From: Chinchilla lanigera
Taxonomy: Eukaryota > Chordata > Mammalia > Rodentia > Chinchillidae
Reading direction: 5' to 3'
Length of the DNA: 64,000 nt
Assembly: GCF_000276665.1 (NCBI RefSeq)
Contig: NW_004955470.1
Location: forward strand, 2,348,766-2,412,765
A model generated the notes under the pieces. That model was not told the DNA's origin. It saw only the letters and a program-made list of their open reading frames with translations, and did no database searches. Shown here in pieces: positions 11,059-23,000 of the stretch. The position numbers and the translations under genes are program-made. Each line of letters begins with the position of its first letter. The first letter of the stretch is position 1.

Positions 11059-11715
11059 ATAAGATTGAGAAGACAGCTACCTCTGGGATGGGACTGAGGA
11101 ACAGGGTGGGTGAGGAGGGGAGTTGGGAGTCATAGGGAGAAGCCAGAGCCTCTTGGGATCATCACTGGATGTGTTGTGTCAGAGAGAGAAGTGACCAGCC
11201 AACCACTAACGGTGAGGAGGGCCCTGGCAGCCCTAAGAACTTCCCAGGCATGCACACCTTCTCTCTGGCCTGGGTACGATTCTTCACTGTCCCACTGCTA
11301 GGTTTCTTATTCAGTGGCTGCACAGGATGAGGAGAATTGAAGAAAGGCACAAGGTGCATTGGATTCTCCCATCAGGTGTGAATTCTCTGGGGAAGGATGG
11401 ACTTGTATTTGCTGACGTAGCCACTTTTCTCGTGAGACCTAGAAAAGAATTTTTTTTCAAAATGTAAAATCATGACTCATATACAAATGTAAAATGACAA
11501 TGTCAAAGATTTTAGCAATTCATTAATTAATGAGGGAAATGGTAAGATGTTACAACCAGACCAGAAGGGAAGTAAAAATACCACACTGTGGGGAGCAGGT
11601 GAAGCTGGAGATCAATCACACCTGGGAGGCAAGCCAGCTAAACGAGCTGTTCCAGCCCCTAGAATGCTAGGTGCCCAGGTGAGCCAGGCAAACAAGTTGC
11701 TAGGCAGAGGGGTTA
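11059..11715. other. No recognised feature
   Basis: Unique-looking sequence between the Tigger element and the L1 target site, with a purine-rich opening (11080-11150). No coding family is recognised. Confidence 0.35.
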
Positions 11716-12402
11716 AAATTAACATCAGCCATTCCTCAGTTGATAGACATTTGGGTTGTTTCCAAGATTTAGCTGTGACAAATTGCACTACTATACACAT
11801 GGGTGCACATATATATCTGTGGTATGATGTTTTCAGTTCTTTTGGAAAAATACCCAGGAGGGGAATAGCTGGGTTGAATGGAACCTCTCATCCTAGTTTA
11901 CTGAGGAATCTCCAGACTGATTTCCACCATGGTTGCACCAGTCTACGCTCCCACCAAAAGTGGAGAAGAGTTCCTTTTTTCCCACAGCCCCTCCAGCATT
12001 TGTTATGAGTTGATTTCTTGATGATAGTCATTCTTTCTGGGGTGAGATGGAATGTATCTGGTAATCAGAACAACTGATCTGAAAACAATATTCAGTATAA
12101 GAACCATTGTTGAACTCCTACCATCTTGTATGGTGAAGCTATGCATCATTTCTAATAATTTTTTTTGCTTGTTAGTGTCTTTGTTTTATCAATCTTACAT
12201 TCTTACATCTGGTGGACTGAGCAACTTCATTGAAGATAACAGTATATAATGTAGCAACCATTGTAATTCTTATCATTTTGAGGTCATGTATCATTTGTTG
12301 TTGTTTTTGTGTTGTTTTGATTTTGTCTTCATTGTTATTGTTTTGTTAGTTTTTTTCTTTTCTTTAAAATAAGAAAAGAAAAAAAATGGAAATTGACATC
12401 AG
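11716..12402 (+). mobile_element. L1 insertion with 5' inversion
   Basis: Flanks AAATTAACATCAG (11716-11728) and AAATTGACATCAG (12390-12402) form a 13-bp target-site duplication with one mismatch. Between them, 11729 to about 12050 is antisense L1 ORF2 3' sequence ('tcctcagttgatagacatttgggttg', 'ggaggggaatagctgggttgaatgg', 'cagcccctccagcatttgttatgag'). From about 12052 the element switches to sense 3'UTR and ends in an A-rich tail ('aaaagaaaaaaaatgg', 12373-12388). The tail fixes the insertion as plus strand with its 5' part inverted, the twin-priming structure. Two copies of the L1 3'UTR module lie at about 12058-12160 and 12208-12300. Confidence 0.85.
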
Positions 12403-13015
12403 GCTCCTTAGTTATAAATGTGGTACAGGTTGGGCAGTTCTTTTTTTCTGATCAGGAGAGAGGGCTCCACCTTACCTCAGCTATCTGCACTCTGCTCTTG
12501 TCGTCTTCATCCTCCACCATCATCCTCCTGAGCAATTTCGAGACCTGCACAGGACAAGAAACCACACAGATAGATGAGTAAGAAGGTGGGATTGACAAAC
12601 AGACACAAAACTGAGGACAGCCACAGGATATTTGTCTGCACATCTATGGTCAGGGATGGCATGTATTCCTACAGGTTCTACAAACGACATGCTGCCTGGA
12701 AGCTCCCAGACAATGAGGAAGAGAGAGCCAAAAGGGGAGTGCAGTGGCAGGGGGTAGGCTTAAGATAATCAGTGACAAATTACATGGTTGTGCATGACGA
12801 AGAAGCAGCTAGGAACAAAGAGGAAAGTAAACAGGAGTTAAAAGGAAACCTAAAAGAGGTGAGAGAACTCTGCTCGTTTACTCTTTCATTCATTTATTTC
12901 CTCACTTAGTCACTGAATGATACATCTGGCATTGTGCTGATCCTGGGCTGCGAAGAATGACTCAGCTGCATGGGACTTCTGTCACTTCCATTCTAGTGGG
13001 AAGAACTCACTGCGT
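12403..13015. other. No recognised feature
   Basis: Unique-looking sequence. A short 'atcctccaccatcatcctcctgag' pyrimidine-rich patch lies at 12508-12531. No coding family is recognised. Confidence 0.35.
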
Positions 13016-13482
13016 TAGGTAGAGTAATGACCTCCTTCTAGTGTTCGCATCTTAATCCCTGGCACCTATGCATACTGCTTTGTAGTCAGAGGGCTTGGCA
13101 CTAATGATTAAGGATCTTGGGACACTTATTATTTTGCACTGGTCTGATACAATCACAGGGGTCCCGCTAAGAGAGAGGGAGGCGATTACAGTAGCAGAAG
13201 GCAATCCAGTGACAGAAGCAAAGATTTTAGTAAAGCAGTCACAAGCCAATGCTGGCAGCCACTTGAAGCTGAAAGAGGCAATGAAAATTTTCTCTCTGGA
13301 GCGTCTGAAAAGCTGACACTTCAGCTTCAACTCAGTAGGACCTGTTCTGACCTCTGATCTCCAGAAGTATGAGACTGACTTTTCTATTACAAAGTATCAC
13401 ACAGTAAAATAATAATTTGTGTTTGAGAAATCACCAAGTTGGTAGCAATCTATTGCAGCAGCCATAGGAATCTAATATAAAC
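13016..13482 (+). mobile_element. MLT1-type MaLR solo LTR
   Basis: MLT1 landmarks in sense order: 'taatgacctcc' start region; 'ttaatccctggcacctatgcatactg'; 'ttaaggatcttgggacactt'; 'ccagtgacagaagcaaag'; 'gaagctgaaagaggcaa'; 'ctgacctctgatctccagaagtatgagac'; and the terminal 'gcagccataggaatctaat'. It is a solo LTR with no internal region. The expected 'ggcctccagaactgtgaga' clause appears as 'atctccagaagtatgaga'. Strongly diverged, so predating rodent divergence. Confidence 0.75.
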
Positions 13483-14231
13483 AGAACACTTGCACTGTCA
13501 CATGATGCGTTTGGATGGGAAAAGTTGAGGCAGCCTTGTAGCCGGTGACAGATATGGTGGAAGAAGACCTGCTGAGACTTGAGGGCTTTGGAGAAGCTCG
13601 CGTACAGAGTGACCTGGAGGGTTGGTGGTTTCAGTGTACACCAGGTGAGAGGCCCCTGCAGAAGTCCCTAACCAGTGCTTTTTTTGCTGATCCCTTGGGG
13701 ATAAGTGGAGACTGGATGCTGGTGCCATTGTTGGTGCCTGGGGTGATCTGTGCTGCAGAGAGCAGGCCAGAACCCCATGATGGGGTGAAAATGTAAAGGA
13801 GGTGGAGTCCCAAGATCTGGGGAGGCATTTGCAGTAGGTAGGAGATTTATACACCCAAGGTCGTGTTTTCAGACAAAGGACTTGAAACCATTAACTGGTC
13901 AGCATCTCTGGGGAACCAGCTGATGATTTCCCCATGAAAAACAACCTCTACCTCCCTTCTCTCAGCATCCTTAGACGATATGACTTTAGAGACCATATTG
14001 CCTGGTAAAGCCTGTTATTAACTGGGTGAAAATGTTCCACTGCATTGATCCTGAGCTTTCTAAAATGCCCTTTAGAAATCTATAAGGTGTTTTGTTTGTC
14101 TCTACATTCTTACAGGTCATAAAATGAGAAACTTAACAGCCAAAGTCATTACGGGCCAAGCCGTACGTCTCGTGACTGGCAGCCCACATGTCCACTTGTG
14201 AACATGAATCTTTGTTCTAGCCATTGAAGTT
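13483..14231. other. No recognised feature
   Basis: Unique-looking sequence of average GC. Overlapping open frames on both strands (13498-13854) are typical of non-coding GC-rich DNA. No family is recognised. Confidence 0.35.
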
Positions 14232-14536
14232 CAGTCATCTCTCCATAGCTGTGGCTTCCAAATCTGTGGCTGGAAACTATTTGGGAAAGCAATTGCCTGT
14301 TCTAGACATGTTCAGATGTTTTTTCATTATCCCCTACACAGTGCAGTCCAATGATTACATATCACTACTGTTAGATAGTGCAAGGCATGTAGAGATAACT
14401 TAATGTATCTGTGCGGATGTGCATCAGTTATGTGCAAACACTAAGCCATTATATGCAAGGAACTTGCACACTCTTGGACCTTGGTATCCTCAGTGAGGTC
14501 CTAGAACCAATCCCCTGTAGATATGAGGGATCACAG
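14232..14536. mobile_element. MER2-type (TcMar-Tigger) transposon
   Basis: Terminal 'cagtcatctctccatagctgtgg' and, at the other end, 'cttggtatcctcagtgaggtcctagaaccaatcccctgtagatatgaggga', with internal 'atgttcagatgttttttc' and 'attatatgcaaggaacttgcac'. This is a non-autonomous Tigger relative about 300 bp long, close to full length, with no coding capacity. It is in the opposite orientation to the copy at 19692-20004. Confidence 0.75.
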
Positions 14537-14573
14537 TGCTTGGCTATTGGTTGAGTAGTTGCTGTTTTTTCCT

Positions 14574-14757
14574 TTGGTGGTACTAGGGATTGAGCCCAGA
14601 ACTTCACACTGAGCTATATCCCCAGCCTTTTCTATTTTTTATTTTGAGACAGGGTCTCACTAAATCACTAAGTTGTCTAGGATAGACCCCAAATTATGAT
14701 CCTCCTACCTCAGCCTCCATGCGTACTGGCATTACAGGAGTGCGCTGCTGTGCCTGG
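14574..14757 (-). mobile_element. B1-dID composite SINE
   Basis: Antisense ID unit ('actagggattgagccc' to 'gagctatatccccagcc'), linker 'ttttctattttttattt', then antisense B1 ('gagacagggtctcactaaatcactaagttg' to 'gtgcctgg'). It is the clearest B1-dID in the window and a good diagnostic of rodent ancestry. Confidence 0.85.
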
Positions 14758-17700
14758 TTGCACGGTTGCTTTTTAATGCCCAGATATTCTTCCTTGGTGA
14801 ACAATCTGTGATCCAAATTATTTGGCAGGAGAATCTGGAGCTGTGCCAAGTGGGAAACAACAGAGTCGCCATCTTTGTCAAGCTTTTTCTTCTGTGTATC
14901 ATCTCCTCCTTCTGCTCACAGATCCGCCCTGGGTGGCAGGTTAATGCTTCACTCAGCTTTTATTTCTCGTTCACTTGTCATCTGCAGGGTGGGTTCTGTC
15001 TCTAGCCTCACAGTGAGTCAGGATCCATGCCGAGGGCCTCAAGGAGGTGGATTCTGTATGACTTATAACCTGGTATGATAGAAAACTTCAGCACTGAGGG
15101 ATGCAGGCCAGAGTCTCAAAGGCCACACACAGGCAGAAGCTACTAGCCTTACGTGCTCATGTGAGGCCTACTCTACACACTTCAATGAATGCTTAACTTC
15201 AGTGTCCTTGGGCCCCAGTGGTGCTTACTGCCAGGCGATACTCACACAGTGCATGAGCTGAAGGTGAGTGCGTTCCAGCCATGGTCTTTTCTCTTTCTTC
15301 TCTGGTGGTCTGCGTGGTTCGGGTCACTCGTGGGTCAACCCCGATATGGGCATCAACATTCCTTAGAAACGTAGCAGCTAAAATAAGTTGCTGAAATCAG
15401 TGACCAGTGTCTTCCACTCTGCTTACTAGGCTATGCTTTCATTTAGACAGATATATTTGCCCCTGCAAGGAACATGGACTAGATTTCCCTACCAAACAGG
15501 CAGGGCTTAGTTAGGCTGCAAATAATGAAAAAGCCAACTAGCAGAGGTCTGAAGGAAGTCGGGTTTGCTTGTTCCACCTGCAGGAAGACTGGAAATTGGA
15601 GGCCAGGGGCTGGGTCTGGGGGTAGGAATGGTGGTGTGGAGGCTTGAATTGCTGCTTTGGCCTTTTCTCCACAGCCAGTCACAGAGAGGCCGATGCTGGA
15701 GTGTCAGGACAGTGGACCATGAGGCTGGCACTCCCTCTTGTTGGGGCAGGGCCATTAACCAGGAGAGCTCTTCCCCTCTACCTGCTGTGCTGTTGCTCAG
15801 CACCTGTTGCCCAAGGCCTCACTGGAATTCCCATGTGGGAAGGGGCAGTCCGCAGGTGTGGCCAAGGGGTTGGCATTCACGGGAGCCTCACTCAGTTTAA
15901 AAAGCCAGTATTGTCCCTTCCAACCTGGTCACCACCTGGTGCTCTGTTAAACACCCAAATACACCAAAAGACAACTCCTTGGCCTGATGGAGATCACTGT
16001 CTTTCAAATAACACAGCTATTGAGAAGAAGCAGAATGCTACATGGGAGGGCCCAGGATTCCCAACACTCAATGGCTATGGGGAATGATGGCAGACAGCAC
16101 CACATCCCTTGTTTCACTACTGTTTTTATTTGCTTTAATTTCATAGCTGACCCCCCCCCCCACCACACACACACTTCTTGAAACTCTCTGGTCAGGTCCA
16201 GGCTGAGTTATGGCTTATCACTGCACTGAAGCCTCTCCCTTTACCTGGAGGACTATGGGAAAGGCCAGAGCACTTCCACAAGACTCGATTCTCAAGGGCA
16301 GGCAAGAATCTCAGACCCAGCAGCCGTGTGTGCAAGACATGCTCCTTGCCTTTTCTTTAACATAATGTGATTTCTCAGGCTCCCACTCTGCAAGGGCAGA
16401 GGAAAGTTATTCTTGGTCAGCATGGTCCCCTGCCCTTCCTGAGGATCCATCAAGCTGGTCCTGGACTGGTACCTCTCACTCAGGGTCTGTGAGATTCTTC
16501 TTCTGTCTTTGGTCTTGCTGGTTGCTGCTGTTGTCTCTTGTTCTCGCACCATCTCAGCGCTGCTCGAGCCTGGTCAGGCTGGGTGAGAGCTGCCCATCTA
16601 GAACTCCCAGAGTCCCTCCCAGGTGGGCCTGATTTGCCAACTTGGGCATTGCCTATGCCTGGGAATACGTGAGTATTTGCTATGATTGCCTCTCCAGGGA
16701 AGTGGAAAGTTGGGTCCCTACCTTTGGTTTGAGGGAATCCTTCTAAAAGTGCACACAGTGGGGATGGGCTCATGTAGCCTTTTCCCAGCCTTTCTGCAGC
16801 CTTCTGCATGCCCCTCTTCTCCACTGGGGAGACCTCTGTACGGTTGGAGTGAATGGTCTGTTTTGCAAGGCCACATGTATCCCGGAACCCCAGTCTACCC
16901 CAAGGCCTATGCTTTGTACTCCAAGGTCAGAGTGGAGATGTCCATTTCCTCTGCTCTCTGCTCAGCCACTGTGGCTGACACTGGAAATAGGAAAGGAGCC
17001 TGCTACATGGCCTACAAGACGGCCACAAAGAGAGAGGTAAGAGACAACATCTCCTGAAAGCCTGCCATGTCTCTTAAGGGGAAGAGAGAAAGGAAGAAGA
17101 GAGTTTTACCTTTTAATATAATGCAGGTTAAATTTTAGCATGGCATTTTAAAAACTGGGTCTTTTACATGGCAGAAAATTCCAAAATTTATCAGTAAAAA
17201 TAAGCTCACCTGTCAACACCCTTGGGGTCTTTTGGAAATGATCAGAAGTTAAGAAACTTGATTATATTCTTTTGAAAGATTTTAAAATGGTCGGCTAGCC
17301 TATCAAGGAGTTTTCATGACTTTGTAAGTACATACACACTCTACTTCTGAAACCACTGTATTTTACACTTTCACTTTCCGCATAGACAGAGCTTGGTGCA
17401 AGAAACCATCTGAAACAGTGCAAAATCAAGGTTCTCGGAAACATGCCCTGAACCTGTAATTCCGCAGTGTCTCTAGCCTCTCTTTGCCTGGAGTGTCTTG
17501 AAATCCGTGCCCCCAACATACGGTGGTCTCTTCTTCGGGGACCTGCTCCAGCACTGTGCCCGGCTTTCCCCTTCTCTTTCCCTTGGCAGGGTGATGATTC
17601 TCCCTGTGTTCTGTGCTCTGCCATGACCTCCCTTGCCAGTTGAGAGAGACTTGGTCATCTGCGTGCCTCCCTCCTCTGTGCCATTGGAATCCATGGCTTA

Positions 17701-17995
17701 TACACCTTCCAGATACCAGTCTCAAAGACGTCAGCCTGTGGAAGGTGCAGATCTTTCCTTAACAGTACCTGTTTACCTGTGCTGACCCTGGCATGCTCTG
17801 GCAGATTCTTTAGGTCCTAGGTACCTGAACTTGAGCTAGTCTCATGACTGCTTCATGTAGTGACAACTGTAATAACCGAGGCAAATACAGCCAAGACAGC
17901 CATGAATTTTGCCCCCTGATCTATGTCATTCCTGGTGCCATATTTTATTGATTCCCCTACCTCTAGGGATAGTGTAGTGCCAGACCCATACACTT
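14758..17995. other. No gene supported; possible exon at 16800-17036
   Basis: 3.2 kb of mid-GC sequence without recognised repeats. Simple patches: poly-C with (CA)n at 16149-16173. One stretch, 16800-17036, has an acceptor-like 'cccagcctttctgcag' before it and a consensus donor 'gag|gtaaga' after it. It is open for 79 codons in the frame running through it, but no protein family is recognised and several other frames are open nearby. I treat it as unproven. Confidence 0.3.
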
Positions 17996-18414
17996 AGGGG
18001 TTGGATGTTGTGTCCCCAGAATTCATATACTGATGGCTTCACACTCAGCACCTCCGAATGTGACATTATTTGGAGACAGGTTCTATACAGAGGCAATAAA
18101 GTTAAAAGGAAGGCAATAGGGGTGGGGCCCATTCAGTATGACTGGTGTCCTTATAAGAATGGAGAATTTGGAAACAGATATGCACAGAAAGAGAACACCA
18201 TGAAGACAGAGATGCCAAAGATTGCCAGCGACCCACCAATAGCCAGGAGAGACAAATGAACAGATTCCTCCAGCCAGCCAGCCCTCACGAGGAAGAAGGA
18301 ATTTGCCCTGCCGGCACCTTGATCCTTGGCTTCTGGCCTCCAGAATTATGGCACAATACACTTTTATTTTTAAAGCCACTCAGTTACAGCAGCCCTACCT
18401 GACTAATACCCACA
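17996..18414 (+). mobile_element. MLT1-type MaLR solo LTR
   Basis: Well-preserved MLT1 text: 'ttggatgttgtgtccccagaattcata', 'aatgtgacattatttggagacagg', 'cagtatgactggtgtccttataag', 'ggaaacagatatgcacagaaagag', 'atgccaaagattgccagcgac', 'ccggcaccttgatccttggcttctggcctccagaattat', and the end 'gcagccctacctgactaatac'. Solo LTR in sense orientation. Confidence 0.88.
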
Positions 18415-19079
18415 GTGTATATTCTGAGTAAATATTAATCTAGTGAGTGAAGGAAAGAAGGAATGAACTCTTCCAGGAGCAGGAGTAGCATCTCCACTGA
18501 ATAGCATCTCATGCCAATTCAGGGCCAACCACGGCCATTCAATGACCTTGGCACTGGGACAGCAAGGCTCCTTGACAGTTGGCTGCCTTATATGATAAGT
18601 ATGTGTCACATCTCATACCTCAGAGGCTTAGTGACAACAAGTAGGATGTTCCCAAGCATATGGACTAGGTGTATGAGAAGTTGTACTTCTTAGGAGGTGC
18701 TTATTTTTAAAAACAGAAGGAACAAGTGAGAAATTCTCACAGCCCGTGATGGGTTAACACGAAGTTTGTTTGGAGCACGCACGTGAGGGCCTGGGTTATT
18801 TCAAGAGATACCTGAATCTCTCCTGCCTTCAGCAGCCTGGTTTGTTCTGAGCCTCCAAGCTGCGAGAGTGACTATCGTCTGGCAGATGGAAGTGGGGTGC
18901 GGCTCTCATTGATGTGGTTGATGACCAGATGGACTCTCACACCCTAGCTCTCAATCCTCCGTGTGTGCTGTTTAGCACTGTCCATACCATTCTTCCTATC
19001 AGAGGATGCTCATCATTCACCTTTGTCTGTGCCCCTCATCAAGTCATGCACAGATGCTGGTATCCCTGTGATGTTTGAT
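18415..19079. other. No recognised feature
   Basis: Unique-looking sequence between two MLT1 LTRs. There is no internal MaLR sequence here, so the two LTRs are separate solo elements and not the ends of one provirus. Confidence 0.4.
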
Positions 19080-19512
19080 GTTTGAGAGGTATGCGTGGAG
19101 TTGTGTATCTTCAAAAGGTATTGAGATTTGTTCTCCTCTCTAATACTTGTCAGTGTGACCTTATTTGGAAATAGGGTCTCTATGGATAATCAAATGAAGT
19201 GAAGGTCACTATGGTAGGCCCTACTCCAATATGACAAGCGTCCTTATTACAAAGAAAATCTGGACATAGGAACAGGTGCGTGCAGGGAGGACGCCATGCA
19301 AAGCTGGAGGAAGAGGTCAGAGAGACGCATCTACTGGCCATGGTGCACCCAAGCACACCAGCATCCCACCAGAAACAGGATGAGGGCCTGGAGCAGATTA
19401 TCCCTCAAGGCTGCAGGAGGAAGAGATCTCGTCTGGGCTTCTGGCCTGTAGACTGTGGGGTGACACATTTCTGTTGTGCGAGCCTCTTCTGCTGTGCTTA
19501 GTTATGGCAGAC
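19080..19512 (+). mobile_element. MLT1-type MaLR solo LTR
   Basis: Sense MLT1 landmarks: 'gtgtgaccttatttggaaatagggtc', 'ctactccaatatgacaagcgtccttatta', 'gaggacgccatgcaaagctgg', 'cttctggcctgtagactgtgg', and the decayed end 'gcttagttatggcag'. It is more diverged than the copy at 17996-18414 and lies 665 bp from it in the same orientation. Confidence 0.8.
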
Positions 19513-19691
19513 ACGGCGAATGCACAGCAGAGGTGATCTGAAGGCTTCATGCCCAGAACAGTGGTTCATTGGCAGAAGGAAGCCCTACTGGGTTTTTCAC
19601 ACTTAGGGTCACAATTCTGGCATGAGGACACTTGTGAGTGCCAGTGAGAGCCACCTCAGCCATACATGTCTTGAAGTCACATCGTGAAGCT

Positions 19692-20004
19692 CCGTCATTC
19701 CTCAGCATCCATGAGGGATGGGTTCCAGGGCCCTCTACAGATGCCAAAGCCTGTGGACGCTTGTGTCCTTCATATAAGCTGGAATGTATTGGTGTATAAC
19801 CTACACACATCGTCCTATTTAATTTAAGTCATCTCTACAGGACGTGTAATACCTAGCACAATGCAAATGCTATGTAGATAGTTATACTGCATGGTGTAAG
19901 GGATCAGGGCAAGATAAAAGTCTGTGCATGTTTAGTACAGATGCAGTTTAAAAAAATAGTTCTGATCTGCAAATGTGGAACCCGCTGTGTGAAGGGCTGA
20001 ATGT
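19692..20004. mobile_element. MER2-type (TcMar-Tigger) transposon
   Basis: Starts 'cgtcattcctcagcatccatgagggatgggttccaggg', continues 'ataacctacacacatcgtcctatttaatttaagtcatctcta' and 'tctgtgcatgtttagtacag', and ends 'tgcaaatgtggaacccgctgtgtgaagggctga'. About 310 bp with both ends recognisable and no coding capacity. It is the reverse orientation of the copy at 14232-14536, 5.2 kb away. Confidence 0.8.
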
Positions 20005-23000
20005 ACTTATTTTTAATAGCAATTTTTTATGATTCTTTTTCTTCTCTTTTTGTTTCCTTGGCATGTCCCTCATTGTCTCTGGCAGGCAGACTGCCTGCTC
20101 TTTATGATGAGGAGAAGCGTGTTCAGTCTCAGGAAGGAGAGACGCCAGGAACAACTCAGTGTTCTGTGAGGCTAAGCATCCGACATGGGTTATGGAGGGT
20201 GGAGTGGGGAGAGGCCCGCGGCCAGAGGGCAGCAGCGCAGACTTGGATCTGCCAGCCCACACTGATGTGTAAGAGGGGACCGTCTCCTCTAGGGAGGGTG
20301 GAGGGCTCCTCCCAATCTTGGCAGGTAAGAGACTCTGAAAGACTGGGGAAACTGGGATTCTATAAGCAAAGTCTGAAGCCACTATGTGCTTGGGTTCCCT
20401 GGTGGTTTGAGCAGGTTTCTCTGGGGCACAGTGGGGTGAAGACTGGAGACAGACAGAGACGTCTGCCTTCAGAGAGACAATGGGGACCCAACTTGGTCTT
20501 TTGGGCCTGGGCAGTGAGAAACCTTTAAGGTGTTTGAGCCTTGACGCGGTATCACAGAAACAACTAGAAGGAAGATTGTTTGGACTGTAGGATCTCCTGG
20601 GCCAAGAGACATGAAGGAGAAAAGAGAAATGCATAGAAGGACTCAGAGCATAGTGGGGCAAGTCCTATACGTGCTGTCCTCTTCCACAAAGTGATGTTAT
20701 TTCAAAAACCATCTCTTAGTTTTGTAATGAGCAGAGAATTCACTGCACACCGGTGACTGTTTTGTTTATTGATACTTGACGAATGGTAAACTGCACAAAA
20801 GGACATTTTAAAAGGAACCAAACTTCCCTTTCCATTTATCTTCAGGAAGGAGGGAAACAACTGAATGCTATTTTCTCCAACTTTCCTAACTGAGCAGATG
20901 AGCACACTGAGGAGGGTGTGTTCTTCTCCTTGGCATAGGCAACTTTTATTCCCATATGCAAAGGCATAAATTTGGGAAGCACTTGTTCTGTGGTCCACAG
21001 TTAACAATCTCCTGAAGTGAATTTCAAGTCCCCTTTCCAGTGAGCTGCAAAAGTACTTAAAGCACTTATTTGTTCTGGTCCTGAAATCACAGTGACTCAG
21101 TAAACCCCCCAAGCGTCCTGAGCCACGAGGAGTCCAAGGTGAAATGACAGGTTTAAAAGTTGCCGTAAATACTGGCAACTGGACGTGATGATAAATCTGA
21201 GCCATTTCACGTGGTCATCTGGGTCAGTAACAAAAGACATGAACTTAAAATATGTTTCCTCTTGCCTTTCATGGCTATAAAGATCAATAAATTTTGTAAA
21301 ATTTTTAGATAGAAGGAGAAACATTTTGGATTTTATGTGAATGATTTGCATTGTGACAGTAACCGTGGCCTGGCCCATGGAATGGGAGATGATTTACTGT
21401 TGATGGCTTCTTGGCATATCATATACATATTTGGGGGGGATAATATTTTAAAATCACCCGGCATATGGTCTCTGATAAGATGCATAATTGAGGTACTTGG
21501 CTTTGTTTTATAGGAAAAAGAAGATATACAGACCATGCAGTTATGATCCGGGCACGTCACTCTTCCCCTTGGGAGTTACAGGGGACAGAGACCTGACAGG
21601 GAGTAGTAAGTGTCTCTGCGACAAATGGACCTGAGTGGTATGGAATTCCGGGCTCCCCTGGGACCCTGTTCAGGCCAGGGAGCACCTGCACTGCAGGCTG
21701 GGCAGAGTGGGAGAGAAGGGTGCCCTTCTGGAAATAGGACTCTGTGGGGTGTGGCTGTCACTGGAGCCTGTGGGTCCTTTCTGCCCAGTCAAGCCAACCC
21801 TGCAGTCTGCCTGTCCGGTGCTTCACATGCAAAGGGCAGGGATAGCAATGGAGATTTGCCATCACACACCAATTCTGCTTCATGCAGAAGCTGTGTCCTT
21901 TTGTACAAGAGTGACGCTGTGCTTTCAAGAAGCAGGAAGACCCACCTGTTGACTGTCAGGTTGTCAGGAACAATGCGTGCGACGCTTACACTCTGCTTGT
22001 GCGTGTGCATGTGTGTGTGTGTGTACATGTGCGTGTATGCATTCGTGTGTAGAACAAATGGTCTCCTTCACTTCTGTAGAGGAGAAGGGAGGCTGGAGAG
22101 TCATGCATGAGCTTTTCTGTCTTGTCACTGCTACTCATAATTCATTGCCAGAACTAATCGCTGTGGCCCTGACTTATTTCCAGGGAGCCAGGAAACACAG
22201 GGAAGCCACATGAAATATCTGGTGCTCCGATGGTACGCTAGGTGACCATTTCTATTTCTGTCCCTCTGCCAAGCTCAAGGCAGAGGAAACAACCAGTGAA
22301 AATCCAGGGGTCTGGGGGAAAGGCGGCTGGCTACAGCAAGGGAAGATTGTTCTTTCAGGGGATGCCGGTTTCCCGCAGCCTGGTGGGGAACTCATGGGAC
22401 TCAAGTAAAGATGATTTCTCTGCTTCCTCCTCCTCCTCATTCACCTCCTCCTTGTTTTGATCAGTTCACAATATTTAGTAAAATCTTAACTTGCTAAATT
22501 TATACACAATAGTGTATAAATTTCCCCATGACAGAACCACACGTGCTTCTCCCTGCCCCTCCCCCACCCTTTCCCGAGCAGCAAGGCAGGATCTGGGCTA
22601 TCCTTGCACTTTGCCCACTACCCCGTGGGAGCCTCCAGGTGGCCCAAGGATTCTCATCCTGTGTTCTCCCCTCCTGTGGCTTGATCTGTGTGACTAGTAT
22701 CCTAGGAAGACAGAGCATGACTCCAAGAGGGTCATTCAAGACATCACCTCTCCTGCCATACTTTGTCGCAGGCAGCTCCGGGGGAAGCCAGCCATGATCT
22801 TTTAAGGACACTGCCGCAGTCCCTGCTGGAGAGACCTCCATGGGAGGGGCAGATGCCTCCTGCCAACCACCAGTATGAGCCATGTTGGAAGTGGATCCTC
22901 CCGACCCAGTATGATGCAGCTTGATGGATGTTGTTTCTCAGTTCTGGAGTCTGAAATAAAATAGAGATGGCCCAAAGGGAATCTTCCAAAGTCCATAGTC

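Noticed and set aside
16149..16173. Poly-C with (CA)n as a structured element
   Set aside because: Short simple repeat only.
18000..19512. Two same-strand MLT1 LTRs as one provirus
   Set aside because: The 665 bp between them contains no MaLR internal sequence or primer binding site, and the copies differ in divergence. They are separate solo LTRs.
19948..20661. 237-codon open frame on the minus strand
   Set aside because: It has no recognisable domain, overlaps a 175-codon plus-strand frame, and its 3' part lies in a MER2 transposon. The composition is that of antisense GC-rich non-coding DNA.
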